Below, in pieces: positions 1 through 11,924 of a stretch of DNA of 64,000 nt. The notes beneath the pieces were generated by a model. That model was given only the letters and a program-made list of their open reading frames with translations, did not search any database and had not been told where the DNA came from. A program made the translations under genes and the position numbers. This stretch comes from Macrostomum hystrix (taxonomy: Eukaryota; Platyhelminthes; Macrostomidae): the NCBI GenBank assembly GCA_950097015.1, contig CATNEN010000038.1, positions 29,666,501 through 29,730,500 on the forward strand, given 5' to 3'. Each line of letters opens with the position of its first letter. Position 1 is the stretch's first letter.

Positions 1-590
1 TCCTGATGTGAGAGTCCTGATGTGAGAGTCCTGATGTGAGAGTCCTGCGGTGAGAGGCCTGAGGTGAGAGTCCTGAGGTGAGAGTCCTGAGGTGAGGGTC
101 CTGCGGTGAGAGTCCTGAGGTGAGAGTCCTGATGTGAGAGTCCTGATGTGAGAGTCCTGAGGTGAGAGTCCTGCGGTGAGAGGCCTGAGGTGAGAGTCCT
201 GAGGTGAGAGTCCTGAGGTGAGAGTCCTGAGGTGAGGGTCCTGCGGTGAGAGTCCTGAGGTGAGAGTCCTGTGGTGAGAGTCCTGTGGTGAGAGTCCTGC
301 GGTGAGAGTCCTGCGGTGAGAGTCCTGAGGTGAGAGTCCTCAGGTGAGAGTGTTGAGGTGAGAGTCGTGATGTGAGGGTCCTGATGTGAGAGTCCTAAGG
401 TGAGAGTCCTCAGGTGAGAGTGTTGAGGTGAGAGTCGTGATGTGAGGGTCCTGATGTGAGAGTCCTGAGGTGAGAGTCCTGAGGTGAGAGTCCTGATTCG
501 AGAAGCCTGATCGGTGAGAGGCCTGAGGTGAGAGTCCCGAGGTGAGAGTCCTGTGGTCATGATTTTGAGGTGATAGTCCTGAGGTATCTG
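1..590. repeat. 14-bp minisatellite array
   Basis: Direct repeats of a 14-bp unit, consensus tcctgaggtgagag, with variants at the gag/gat/gcg position. The array is cut by the left window edge and decays after about 580. Confidence 0.95.
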
Positions 591-1199
591 TAACAATCTG
601 TAACAACATATTGTTGTCTCTTCATCTATTTTTATGCGATCTTAAAATAGCATTTTTCTTGATCATTATTTGAGTACGTTGCATTATCCCACGCATTTCT
701 AGCGACTCACTCAACTCAGGAATACTCAGTAGTGGCGCTGATTGAAATCAGAGAACACAGATTGAGATTAAATCGGCACTTGGTCTCGATCTGTCTTCTT
801 GTCGATCAAATCGCCTCAAAGATCCTACTCAAATCGTAGGATACTCTTAACTTCCCAAAAATGATTGTCGATTCCTTGTTAATTTTAAATCCTGGCCCCC
901 GAAGGAGTTAAAGAATGAGTTAGGATTGCATAATCAGTATTAGATCTAGACTAATTAACGAATCTATTCATTCTAGACACTTGCAGTTGATAGGGTGTAA
1001 AACGGAGGCTTTTTGTGAGGTCCTGGAATGCAAAGCAAACAATTATGCTAATTGCTAACAGCTAAACATATTTTAACAGAATTTCCTCATCTTGGTTGCA
1101 GAAAGAATTTAGAGAATTAGACATCAAATACGATTTTTTTATTAAGATAGAAAATGCTTAGATGAAGGGAGAGAAGGGTTTTGACGGGAGAGAAGGAAG
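591..1199. other. Intergenic, nothing recognised
   Basis: AT-rich unique sequence between two minisatellites. I see no coding exon, RNA gene or transposon terminus in it. Confidence 0.6.
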
Positions 1200-1556
1200 T
1201 TTAACAAAGTAGAAAAGGGTTAGATGAAGTGAGTGAAGGGTTAGATGTAGGGAGAGAAGGGTTAAATGAAGGTAGAGAAGGGTTCGATTAAGGGAGTGAA
1301 GGGTTGGATGAAGGGAGAGAATGGTTGGATGAAGGGAGTGAAGGGTTGGATGAAGGGAGAGAATGGTTGGATGAAGGGAGTGAAGGGTTGGATGAAGGGA
1401 CAGAAGGGTTATATATAGGGAGTGAAAGTTTAGATTAAGGGAGAGAAGGGTTATATATAGGGAGTGAAGGGTTGGATGAAGGGAGAGAAGAGTTAGATAT
1501 AGGGAGTGAAGGGTTAGATTAAGGGAGAGAAGGGTTAGATGAAGGGAGAGAACGGT
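1200..1556. repeat. 21-bp minisatellite array
   Basis: Tandem 21-bp unit ggttggatgaagggagtgaa(g), with alternating gagagaa/gagtgaa variants, about 16 copies. The long minus-strand frame across it is a by-product of the period being a multiple of three. Confidence 0.93.
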
Positions 1557-1565
1557 TAGCTCGAG

Positions 1566-1600
1566 AGCTCGGTTCCGCGGCGAGGCCACATTCAATTTGG
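1566..1600 (+). repeat. SINE-1 fragment (tRNA-like head)
   Basis: A short copy of the B-box end of the SINE-1 family: it carries ttccgcggcgaggccacatt, which recurs in SINE-1 copies at 28037 and 37751. Only about 35 bp are recognisable. Confidence 0.6.
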
Positions 1601-2046
1601 ACATAATAATTATAGGTTTATTCGCAATAAAACTTTTCATTGTAAAGAAGTTAGAATTTTATAAAACACATATTTGTTTATTTGCAATTTTTTCTTTACA
1701 GAAGATTATTGCAAAAATTGTTTAATACATTTACTAGACTAAAATACTTCAATTCAGAATAAAAAACAGGTAAGAGCGTTTGCGGCCCTAGGTATTTACA
1801 TGGAAAACTGTGGATCCAGTGCCTACTGTATTTAGCTGCAGTAACTACAAGTATTTAAACATCGATAGCTTATAAGCTATTGACTGAGTAAGTTATAAAC
1901 AACTAAGGTGTAACTTTGAGCAGTATTGAAGTCTAAAGCACTGTGCATTAGAAGGCCAAGGCAGATCGTTTTTCGTGCTTATAATCAGCATGCATAATGA
2001 TAATAATCGAAAATAAAAACAAAATAATATTAATTCATTACACAAG
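1601..2046. other. Intergenic AT-rich, nothing recognised
   Basis: AT-rich sequence downstream of the protocadherin gene. A tttatt at about 1676 would be AATAAA on the minus strand, but it lies about 700 bp past the stop codon, so I do not assign it. Confidence 0.5.
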
Positions 2047-2245
2047 GCCCAATCGTGCAAGATGTGCAACCGACAGTACAGCCGCAGCTATTGCGCGAAC
2101 CCACACCCACACCCACCATCAATTACCCCAACTAACGCTGATACCCCATTTAACAGCTGGTTGAACTGAAGCAATTCAGAGTTGAGTGTCTTGCTAAATG
2201 TTTCTAATGTAGTCAAGAATCGAACCCTAGACCTTCAAGTTGCGA
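2047..2245 (-). repeat. SINE-2 copy, tRNA-derived
   Basis: Diverged copy of the SINE-2 family. Read on the minus strand it has a B-box-like ggttcgattcttg and then the family body (slots matching ccatttaacagctgg and cagccgcagctattgcgcg). It lies just past the protocadherin stop codon, probably in its 3' flank or UTR. Confidence 0.7.
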
Positions 2246-2374
2246 GTCCATGTCCACGGACTCAAGCCTTTTAAGACACTGCATGGCTCAGCTATTTTAA
2301 CTCCATGTGTATCTACTACAAGATGGCAAACAAGCAAAGTTATTTTACAGGAAACCAGTCTGGTTGGCTTGCGG

Positions 2375-5300
2375 TCACACAAAGCTAACTGTGGTGTAAG
2401 GCGCTTTCAACTGTCTATGGTCGAGAGTGGCTGACCGCTTCTTGACGCTGCCAACGCCGCCGCCGCTGGTTCCTGGCTCGGAACTGACCAGGGCTTGTGT
2501 TCTAATCTCTGTCCCGACGTCAGCTGTATCTTCATCGTCTATGGTTGAAGCCGCAGCGGCTGCCGCAGCCAAACCAGCTGGCAGTCTTGAATAGTCCGCC
2601 CTCTCGTCTATGGCCGGATTTTGCACCCGAATAGTTTGGTAGCCGTGATTTAAACGCCGATGCAAATTCTGACGGGCTGAAGGTGAAGCGGCCAGCTCGT
2701 GCATCGCATGCAGCTGCTGCTGCTGCTGCTGCTGCTGTTGCCGGTGAGGATGTCTTTGGCGACTTCCGTCTCGCGGCTCGCACGTGTAGTAGTAGGGCGG
2801 CGGAGACGGGTTGAACATATTCCGGTCCTGGGTTAGTGACTGCAGTGTGGGTAGCGGGTAGCAGGGGATCTTTTTGGATTGCAAATTTTTGATATCGTTG
2901 ATGATAGCTATTACACTCACTCTTTAATAGCTATTGATTACACCTGCCCCAATTGTGCTCTATGTGCAGCCGACAGCACAGCCGCGGCTATTGCGCGGCG
3001 CATCTGAAGACTGCAAACAGCTGTTCAGTCCATGGACTGGGGAGACGCCACACTCACTCTTAATTACCCTTGCTAATGCTGATACCCATTTAATAACTGG
3101 GTGAACTACGAGCGTAAAGCAGTGCACAGTTAAGCGTCTTGCTAAGTTCCAGTTGAAGTCGGGAATCGAACCCCCGACCTTTAATTCCTGTATCCGACGC
3201 TCTAACCACAAGGCTACAACGTCCTTAATACCATCGATACCTGTTTGACACATGCTTGACACCCGCTAGTCTCATACCTGACACATTCTACTCTTACGAG
3301 CCGTATATCTGACACCTGTTTGTCTCCATGCCTGACGCCTACTAGACTCCATTTCTGACACCCGTTTGTCTCCATATCTGACACCCGCTTGTCTCCGTAT
3401 CTGACACCCGCTTGTCTCCATATCTGACACCCGCTTGTCTCCATATCTGACACCCGCTTGTCTCCATATCTGACACCCGCTTGTCTCCATATCTGACACC
3501 CGCTTGTCTCCGTATCTGATACCCGCTTGTCTCCATATCTGACACCCGCTTGTCTCCATATCTGACACCCGCTTGTCTCCATATCTGACACCCGCTTGTC
3601 TCCATATCTGACACCCGCTTGTCTCCATATCTGACACCTGCTTGTCTCTATATCTGACACCCGCTTGTCTCCATATCTGACACCTGCCTGTCTCCTCTGA
3701 ATCAAACAGATGCATCTATTCCAAGGATTTCTAGACGACTAACAGCGTATAACTAGCTTGGGAAATCATTTAATCAAATACCTGGCTAGCTCACCTTTTT
3801 AATTAACGCGTGTTCCAAAATCGCAGAAGTTGGTGGCGGCATTGAAGCGCTGCGGGCCACAGTGCTCTCCATGTGGTAGTGCTTGTCTGGAACCGGGTCA
3901 GATACCGTTGCATTTGTCAATACTAATAATAATTTCATACATCTAATCTCGAAAAATTTCTATCTTCCAAGCCCCTAGATCAGTCACTCGTCCTTGGTCC
4001 AAATCTAAGCGGTAGTTAGCCAAGCGATATAATACAGAGCCCTAATAAGGCATCAACCTTGTGCTTTAGCTCATTACCAATGCGGCAATAAAACAACTCG
4101 TATTGTAAAAATAGGCCAGTGTTAACTGCTTTACGTTAGGTTTTGTTGAGAAACTGAATTGTCCTAATCAACTGATTGAGTTGTAAACCTTATAGACATG
4201 TGTGGTTCCATAATTTTAGTCATTTGTTTCTTGCTTGCAAATATCCCATTGTTCCCATCTGCAAACTTACGCCTCTCAGCAGCCGCGAACGCGTTCGCCT
4301 GCTGATGAAAGTTGCGTCTTCGCAGCAGGCAGATTGCGAACACCAGGATGACGATTAGGATGGCCGTGGCAATGATCAGGCCGATGATGGCCGCTAGGCT
4401 CGGGTCCCTGTCGCCAAAGCCGGCACCTGAGCCGCCGCGGCCGCTGCCAACAGAGTTGACCCGACCACCATCGCTGCCAACGCCGCCGACGCTTCCGGAG
4501 CCACCGGACCCGCCGCCTCCGGCTCCGCCCTGACGCATCGGCGTCGTGGAGATGAGCAGCGTTGCGATGCGTGACTGCGGAGGGCTGCCGCGATCTGTGC
4601 CTCGTATTGTGAGCGCAAACCGACGCTGGTATGACTTGCAGTCCAGCTGCTTGGCCAGGCTTAGCTCACCAGTCTCCGGGTTGATGCGGAAGTGCTCCTG
4701 ACCCTGGCCGGTCAGGTTGAATATCAGGCGCCCATTATCGCCGTCGTCCGAGTCGTTAGCAATCACCTTGGCAACCACGTCATCTGGACCGTAGCTGCAC
4801 GACACGTTGATCAGATTGTTGGCAGGCGTCGGGAAGTAGAACACGGGCGCGTTGTCGTTCTGGTCGAGCAGGGTCACAAGAACATGGGTGGCCCGGTGCT
4901 TGGCCGGCTGTCCCGAGTCGTAGGCGGTCAGGTTCAGCTGAATGGTCGGAGTTCTCTCCCGGTCGAGATTGTTCGACTTGGTGAATATCTCGCCGTTCGG
5001 CCGAACAGCAAAGTAGGGATTGTGAGCCATGCTGTACAGAACGCGACCGTTCGGCCCAGCATCCCGGTCCGTAGCGTTCACGCGGCCTACTAAACTACTC
5101 GGCGGCGAATTCTCTTTGATCTCCAGCGTGTAGGGCGGAAGCCACTCGGGCGCGTGGTCGTTAACGTCGCGAATTGAGAGGCGAACTTCGGCCGTGGTCG
5201 AGTGCAGTCCGTCGCTGACGCGCACGCTGAACTGGTATTGATCGCGCGACTCACGATCGAATCGGACCGCCGATCTGAGCACACCGCTGGTCGGGCCAAG

Positions 5301-6887
5301 AGTGCTCACACGCTTGCCCTCGTCGTCGTCTAAAGTGTAGACCAGCTTCGCCTCCTGGTCACGATCGATCGCTTCAAATCGATAAATCTGAACGCCTGGC
5401 TGCTGCTCCTCATCGAAGATTAGCTCGAACACCTGCCTATCAAACTGAGGTTTAGAATCATTTTCATCCAGCACCTGGACGGTGATAGTCTGCGATGCTG
5501 ACAGTCTGGGACTGCCATTGTCATGGCACCAAATTGTACCCTGAACTTGCGGTGTGGCCTCCCAGTCGAAAGTGTCTGTGGTCACTAGCTGGTAGATGAC
5601 CATGTGCTCAACCCGCTGCTGCTGCTCTAGTCGAAATAGACTACTACCGCGAGCTCCGCTTAAGCTGCACTCCACGTAGCTGTTGTTGCCGGAGTCCTTG
5701 TCAGTGGCGATGATATATCCGACCGACTGGCCGGCGGGCAGATTCTCGCGAATCGACAGCACGTGCGGCTTCGCTGGCAGGCCGCGCACATTAATCACTG
5801 GAGCCTCGTCGTTATAGTCTTCCAGCTGAATTACTATAGTCTCCTCCACCTGCTTGGAAACTGCACCGCGGTCCCTGGCAACCACAGGTATGCGATAGAC
5901 TCTGGTTCGCTCATAGTCCAGCATAGCGCCGTGGTTTACCCTCAGATCGCCCGAGTCCGGATTCAAGTAGAAAGCCTGTTGTACCTCGTGCGACGGCGTC
6001 GGATCATTGAACATGTAAGTGATTCGACCGTTCAATCCAATATCGTCGTCTTTGGCCTCGAGCTTTTTGATTAAATGTCCACCTTTGGAATTTTCAGGCA
6101 GGCTGAATTTGAAGGTCTTCGTGATCCACACCGGCGCGTGGTCGTTTTCATCCAGTACACGAACGGTAACGGTTACGGACGCGCTCTTCGGCGGTAAGTC
6201 GCCGTCGAACGCTGTCAGGACCAGCCTGTGCTCTGCTTTTCTCTCGCGATCCAACTGCTGTTGCAGCAGCAGCACAACTCTATGGTCCTTCTCGTGCTGC
6301 TCAATACGAGCCACCTCGAATAGTCCGGAATCTTCGGGATCAACCGCCCGCACTTGAAGCCTGTTGACGCTGTATCTAGGCGAGTCCCTGTCCGTGACGA
6401 CAACCCTCAGACCAATCCGGGCACCAACTTCGGCCAGCTCGCTCACCTCGACAACAGGCGATGTCACTTTGAACTCTGGCGCATGATTGTTGCGTTCCTC
6501 TAGGCGCAGCCGAACGGTGCATAGCTGAGTCCTGCCGTCATGGCTTACCTGCACCATGACGGGCAGCACGCAACCGCTCGGCTCGCAGTATTCAGACTGC
6601 CGGGTCACCGTGTCCCGGTAGATAGCCACCCTAGTGAACAGCGCGCCGCTAGAGCTGTTCAACCGCAGCAGTTGTCCGTCTGTGCGATCGTTGAGCAGAG
6701 CGAAGTCGGCCTGACCGACTGCCAAGCCGAGCCTATCGCCGAGGTTGACCAGAAGGGTGTTCGGCTGTGAGCCTTCAGTCACCTGAGCTGTAAGCTGAGA
6801 ACAGTCCTCTGGCACACCTGCTACCGCCGTTAGGGAGATCATTAGAGCCACCACTGCGAGTGGAAGTGACAGCTGAGTTGGCCGCAT
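2375..6887 (-). CDS. Protocadherin-like cadherin, 7 EC repeats
   Basis: Adhesion receptor of the plasma membrane. Exons on the minus strand: 6887-4271, 3886-3795, 2839-2375; phases agree (1, then 0), giving 1057 residues. An in-phase alternative acceptor would start exon 3 at 2827. Residues 1-24 are a signal peptide. Seven cadherin repeats follow, with calcium motifs of the DRD, DxNDxAP and LDREs type; residues ~781-827 are a Gly/Ser-rich linker; the transmembrane helix is ~831-855. The cytoplasmic tail carries a nine-glutamine run, an alanine tract and ends TTVSFV, a class I PDZ-ligand form. Seven repeats is the count of delta-1-type protocadherins. Read-through of intron 1 would give a 907-residue form stopping at 4164. 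Intron 2 holds a SINE and a minisatellite. Ligand and orthology are undetermined. Confidence 0.9.
2943..3226 (-). repeat. SINE-2 copy, well preserved
   Basis: On the minus strand it opens with a tRNA-like head: A-box region tggttagagcg and a perfect B box ggttcgattcc about 35 bp on. A body follows containing cagtccatggactgaacagc and cggctattgcgcggcg (in complement), shared with copies at 23570, 34374 and 54683. It lies inside intron 2 of the protocadherin gene. Confidence 0.85.
3285..3695. repeat. 23-bp minisatellite array
   Basis: About 17 copies of a 23-bp unit, atatctgacacccgcttgtc(tcc), inside protocadherin intron 2. The period is not a multiple of three, so all three minus frames stay open; none is a gene. 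Confidence 0.95.
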
Positions 6888-6910
6888 CAGAAATCTATCG
6901 AACTTCGATT

Positions 6911-6915
6911 GCTGA
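6911..6915 (-). promoter_or_regulatory. Probable 5'UTR splice acceptor of protocadherin
   Basis: Minus-strand ttgtatttcag is a strong acceptor ending 24 bp before the ATG at 6887. It implies either an intron in the 5'UTR or a trans-splice acceptor; sequence alone cannot separate these. Confidence 0.5.
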
Positions 6916-7094
6916 AATACAATGCGATGATCCGACGTGAGTGACGACGTAAATAATCGGAATACAAGCTAGATATGCTTTACTCGGGAAACTATTAAAG
7001 ATAAACTTAAAGTTATATCCACTTAAATATCTACGAGTACTTGGATAGCGAATTAGTTTTCCTAGGTACAGAAATTGTCCTATTCAAAATATCT

Positions 7095-7770
7095 CTTCCC
7101 CATCTCATCTCTCTCCGTGTCTCATCTCTCCCTGTGTCTCATCTCTCCAGTGTCTCCAGTGTCCAGTGTCTCCAGTGGATCTCTCACGTGTCTCATCTCT
7201 CACCTGTCTCATCTCTCACATGTCTTAACTCTCACATGTCTCATCTCTCTCAGTGTCTCATCTCTCCCCGTGTCTCATCTCTCCCTGTCTCATCTCTCAC
7301 GTGTCTCATCTCTCACCTGTCTTATCTCTCTCAGTGTCTCATCTCTCACCTGTCTCATCTCTCACATGTCTCAACTCTCACATATCTCATCTCTCACATG
7401 TCTCATCTCTCATATGTCTCGTCTCTCCCTGTCTCATCTCTCACATGTCTCATCTCTCCCCGTGTCTCATCTCTCCCTGTCTCGTCTCTCCCTGTCTCAT
7501 CTCTCCCTGTCTCATCTCTCACATGTCTCATCTCTCACGTGTCTCATCTCCCCCTGTCTCGTCTCTCCCTGTCTCATCTCTCCCTGTCTCATCTCTCACG
7601 TGTCTCATCTCTCACGTGTCTTAACTCTCACCTGTCTTATCTCTCAGTCTCATCTCTCACCTGTCTCATCTCTCACGTGTCTTAACTCTCACGTGTCTCA
7701 TCTCTCACATGTCTCATCTCTCACATGTCTTATCTCTCACCTTGTCTCATCTCTAGCTCTCTAACCATTC
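7095..7770. repeat. 16-bp minisatellite array (family GTCTC, locus A)
   Basis: Tandem tctcatctctcacatg with cacgtg, cacctg and ccctg variants. The unit is the reverse complement of the GA-rich unit at 10790 and 15545, and is related to the 18-bp unit at 30165. Open frames across it are repeat artefacts. Confidence 0.95.
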
Positions 7771-7905
7771 TCAGAGTGTTCCGTCTCTCCCCCTTTCTTG
7801 TTCAAAAGGTTGAAATATACGTAAAAGCATTGTTGGAACATATTAAAAACGATCTAAATGCCTTATTCTTTTTCATTATCGAAAGCAGCCGATTATCTAT
7901 TTCAG

Positions 7906-8060
7906 CCAAGTCTATGCAAAATCTCGATGCCCATATCCAGCTTGGGACGCAACCGCTGATCAAGAAAAAGCACTTGTCCAGTGACGGACCGCAGTCCGCA
8001 TTGGAATCTGAATTGAACTTGGGTTCGCAGGGAGGTCGCTGCATGATTGCCATAATTTAA
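7906..8060 (+). other. Candidate terminal exon, unassigned
   Basis: A good acceptor (attatctatttcag) is followed by an open frame of about 51 codons, ending CMIAII then TAA at 8060. The stretch is more GC-rich than its flanks and its composition looks protein-like (Lys/Ser/Asp/Glu-rich). I recognise no domain and see no partner exon, so this may be chance. Confidence 0.25.
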
Positions 8061-8551
8061 GCCTTATATGCAGGGATTTATAGGATTAGTACTATGTTGT
8101 TCCCATATGAGTGTATATATGGTTTTTTTCTTTTTTTGGCTTCAGACTTTGCTTTAGTAGGTCACAGTTATCTGCTATAGAAGCTGGCCGTATAGCGGTG
8201 ACCAAGCCATATCGCCGAGGCCAACCTTTGCTATCCCACTAGCCGAAATCCGAATCCCAAAATATTGTTTCGCCCGCCGAAAAATCCTGCGTTGCTTCAA
8301 GTCGCAATCTTGACGCTGGCTATAGTGGATCCAGTATTCTCTCCTGGCGCAGGTGAATCACGAGACACATCTTCCTTCTGATTTTCCTATCTATCCCTTA
8401 TGCTAACCCTCAACTGTCTATTGGTGAAACTTAGCCAATCTTAGCTGTTCATCTTTCCAACTGTCAATTAATCTGATGCAGCACCGGCTCCGGCTATCAT
8501 GACCACATACGATTCAACTTGTGTCCTAAAACTAATGATTTCCTTTTATTC
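8061..8551. other. Intergenic, nothing recognised
   Basis: Mixed-composition unique sequence between locus A and the 20-bp array. No exon or element end is visible. Confidence 0.5.
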
Positions 8552-9575
8552 AACTGCCTCCTGTCACTCTCAACTGCCTCCTGTCACTCTCAACTGTCTC
8601 CTGTCACTCTTAACTGCCTCCTATCACTCTCAACTGCCTCCTATCACTCTCAACTGCCTCCTGTCACTCTTAACTGTCTCCTGTCACTCTCAACTGCCTC
8701 CTGTCACTCTCAACTGTCTCCTGTCACTCTCAACTGTCTCCTGTCACTCTCAACTGTCTCCTGTCACTCTTAACTGTCTCCTGTCACTCTCAACTGTCTC
8801 CTATCACTCTCAACTGCCTCCTGTCACTCTCAACTGTCTCCTGTCACTCTCAACTGCCTCCTGTCACTCTTAACTGTCTCCTGTCACTCTCAACTGTCTC
8901 CTATCACTCTCAACTGCCTCCTGTCACTCTCAACTGTCTCCTGTCACTCTCAACTGTCTCCTGTCACTCTTAACTGTCTCCTGTCACTCTCAACTGTCTC
9001 CTATCACTCTCAACTGTCTCCTGTCACTCTCAACTGTCTCCTGTCACTCTCAACTGCCTTCTATCACTCTCAACTGCCTCCTGTCACTCTCAACTGCCTC
9101 CTGTCACTCTCAACTGTCTCCTGTCACTCTCAACTGCCTCCTGTCACTCTCAACTGCCTCCTGTCACTCTCAACTGCCTCCTGTCACTCTCAACTGCCTC
9201 CTATCACTCTTAACTGCCTCCTGTCACTCTCAACTGCCTCCTATCACTCTCAACTGCCTCCTGTCACTCTCAACTGCCTCCTGTCACTCTCAACTGCCTC
9301 CTATCACTCTCAACTGCCTCCTATCACTCTCAACTGCCTCCTGTCACTCTCAACTGCCTCCTGTCACTCTCAACTGCCTCCTATCACTCTCAACTGCCTC
9401 CTGTCACTCTCAACTGCCTCCTGTCACTCTCAACTGTCTCCTGTCACTCTCAACTGTCTCCTGTCACTCTCAACTGTCTCCTGTCACTCTCAACTGCCTC
9501 CTGTCACTCTCAACTGCCTCCTGTCACTCTCAACTGCCTCCTGTCACTCTCGAGTCTCAACTGTCTTCTGTCACT
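8552..9575. repeat. 20-bp minisatellite array
   Basis: About 50 copies of caactgcctcctgtcactct, nearly length-invariant, with point variants (tgt/tgc, cct/tct, cta/ctg). Variant strings recur in blocks, as expected from unequal exchange or slippage of multi-unit segments. Confidence 0.97.
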
Positions 9576-10045
9576 CCTACCTTTGTACACTCCAAAAGTC
9601 CTCATTATTTAAATTTTTCAACAATGTGAAATCCTTTCACTTGGGAATTTTTTATTTTGTTAGTTACAAAAACAGTTTTAGCTTTGTGGCTAGTCAAGAT
9701 AAGCAAATATCCTACATTTTCAGCATACCTGAGTTAAAAACTTTATATAGTCATTAAGTAACACGCGGCGTGTGTATGAGAATTCTTTATCGTCCTAGCA
9801 GGTGTTCCCACATCTCACTATTATCCGTGTAGCGTGCAACTTGCTCTTGAAAATAAATAGTCACGGAAATACCTTCTTTTGTTTCTACTTATCCCAAAGT
9901 GGGAACTAAAAGAGAAGCAGGTATTTACGTAGATGAAGAAAATGAGAGTGTGGATGAAAAAAATGCTTCAGTTGAAAGTTGGCTATACTTAACAGAGAGT
10001 GTTCGATTTCATTCATGTTAAACCATGCGTCAGCATCATGGGGTG
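9576..10045. other. Intergenic AT-rich, nothing recognised
   Basis: Unique AT-rich sequence. No supported gene or repeat. Confidence 0.5.
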
Positions 10046-10370
10046 CTAGCATGTAAAACAAAGACCCGACTGAAGTATGTGGCACGCAATCAAGGAAATT
10101 TCCGATCTGCTAAAAATTAGATTTTTCCCTATTATTGTTAAAGTGAGACGCCATGCGATAGTATTTCTCTTCCGGGTCAAAAGTTTTTGTTTGCCAAGTT
10201 TGCAAAGTCGCAATTCATAAACTAGGGTCTCTGCTGCCGCCGCTGCCGCTGCTGATGCTAATGCCACATTATCATCGTCTTCGTATCTGGGATTTATTCC
10301 CACGAGCGATGGCCCGGTTGGACGGAACAGATAGGGGATAATAAAACTGAACAGGGGGGAGGGGTTGGCG
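10046..10370 (-). other. Candidate orphan exon with Ala tract
   Basis: On the minus strand a long pyrimidine tract ending in cag (about 10371) precedes an open frame encoding RPTGPSLVGINPRYEDDDN and then a run of alanines, open to a stop at 10046. Alanine tracts also occur in the protocadherin tail and the DGKE insert, so the composition suits this genome. No clear donor or partner exon is visible and no family is recognised. Confidence 0.25.
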
Positions 10371-10731
10371 GCGATGGTGATGAGGGGAGAAAACGGGATT
10401 TAATCAGGGATCGCTGCGTGTGTGTGTGTGGGTGTGAGGGACTGGGGTAGTTTCAAGGCCTTTCTAAACCCGGCCCCTAAATCTATAAGCTCCGTTCTCG
10501 GGAATACGGCCAGGAATAAATACCAGGCAAGCACCGAAGGCCCAAAGAAGTATTCTTATATCTTATTTCGTAAACTATTTTTCGCTTCGGGTCCGATAGA
10601 AGGGATTTAGAATCAGGTTTAATCAGCCGAAACAGGGAGTGGAAAAGCAATGCCTTTTTATATCGTCCGGCAGTGCTAAACTTTTCCTATATATATCATC
10701 TTATTTAAGGACTTTTAATTATTTTACGCAC

Positions 10732-11235
10732 AGGGTTCGGCAACCTTGTACACATTGTGAGGGAATCTCAAATACACCGGAGAGACATGGAATGGATGAG
10801 ACACTAGAGAGAATAGATACGGGGATAGATGAGACACGGGAGAAATGAGACACAGGAGAGATGATACACGGGAGAGAGTTGAGACACTGGACAGATGAGA
10901 CAGGGGAGAGATGAGACACGGGAGAGATGAGACAGGGGAGAGATGAGACACGGGAGAGATGAGACACAGGAGAGATGATACACGGGAGAGAGTTGAGACA
11001 CTGGACAGATGAGACAGGGGAGAGATGAGACACGGGAGAGATGAGACACGGGAGAGATGAGACACGGGAGAGATGAGACGCGGGAGAGATGAGACGCGGG
11101 AGAGATGAGACACTGGACAGATGAGACACGGGAGAGATGAGACAGCGTAGAACTGCTACTGGAGGTGCAGTCCAGGGCCCTATTTTGTAGCTCCGAGGTC
11201 CGCAGGCCGACAGCCGTGCGAGTTGGACTAGTAAA
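10732..11235. mobile_element. Diverged hAT-like element around minisatellite locus B
   Basis: The left end cagggttcggcaacctt matches the hAT terminus at 15474/18234 at about 14 of 17 bases. On the right, agctccgaggtccgca...ggcc resembles agcttcgagggccgca...ggcc inside the right arm of that element. The interior is the same 16-bp GA-rich minisatellite. No target duplication or exact right end was found, so the boundary is approximate. Confidence 0.5.
10790..11145. repeat. 16-bp minisatellite array (family GTCTC, locus B)
   Basis: Tandem gacacgggagagatga with acaggag and actggac variants. The same unit and orientation as the much longer array at 15545-18145. Confidence 0.95.
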
Positions 11236-11239
11236 ACTA

Positions 11240-11924
11240 GCCCAGATGTAATATTCGGTGAAGCCAGCGCAAACCCGCCTATTTCCATGTCGATGACAGT
11301 GCAAACCCACTGGCCCTCAATCCGTTTGGAATAGAAATCAATGAGTCAGAGAGAAAATTCTACTCGACCGGACAAAATAAGCCGAGAAGAAGCGCCTTTA
11401 CTACTTCATCAGGTCTGAATTTACTTGAGTAGCACTCAAACAACTCTCTGTCTGTCTCCCCTCCCCCCGTTCCCCGCTCAACCGGTTCTCAATTAACGAC
11501 AATTTCGACTAGTGTGCAAACTCCTTATACCACAATCTGCAAGCTAAATATAAGAGTCAGTCTTCTGGCATAACGCTATCTAAATACTTGTGTAGTTTCT
11601 GCCTATGCTTTTTATTAACATGAGTGGGTTTGGTCCTTAGGTTAAACAAACCCGTCAGATCAAGCAAAATCAATCTCATTTTGCGCTCATTAATGCCTTA
11701 TCTAATGCTTTATTTATTTTGCTTGATTTTCCTTCCGGTTAACTATAGCTAAGGACACCCCGAGGCTGTTAATCTAGAAGAAAGGAAGCGGAACTAAGAG
11801 TTGAGTCGGCCCGTGTTCTCAGCTTGAGTGGGCCTCAAAAAGCTTTTATTGTACAGTGAAAATCATCAAATGTCAGATACACTCAGTTCCAATCATTTAA
11901 TTGATTTTATTACGATAGAGATAA
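11240..11924. other. Intergenic, nothing recognised
   Basis: Unique sequence between arrays; no exon, RNA gene or terminal repeat recognised. Confidence 0.5.

Noticed and set aside
1-590. CRISPR-like array
   Set aside because: Units are contiguous with no unique spacers, and the DNA is clearly eukaryotic; the same holds for all other arrays.
4312-4618. Pro-rich plus frame and Ala-rich minus frame over the protocadherin linker
   Set aside because: Antisense and out-of-frame shadows of the Gly/Ser-coding segment of the cadherin exon.
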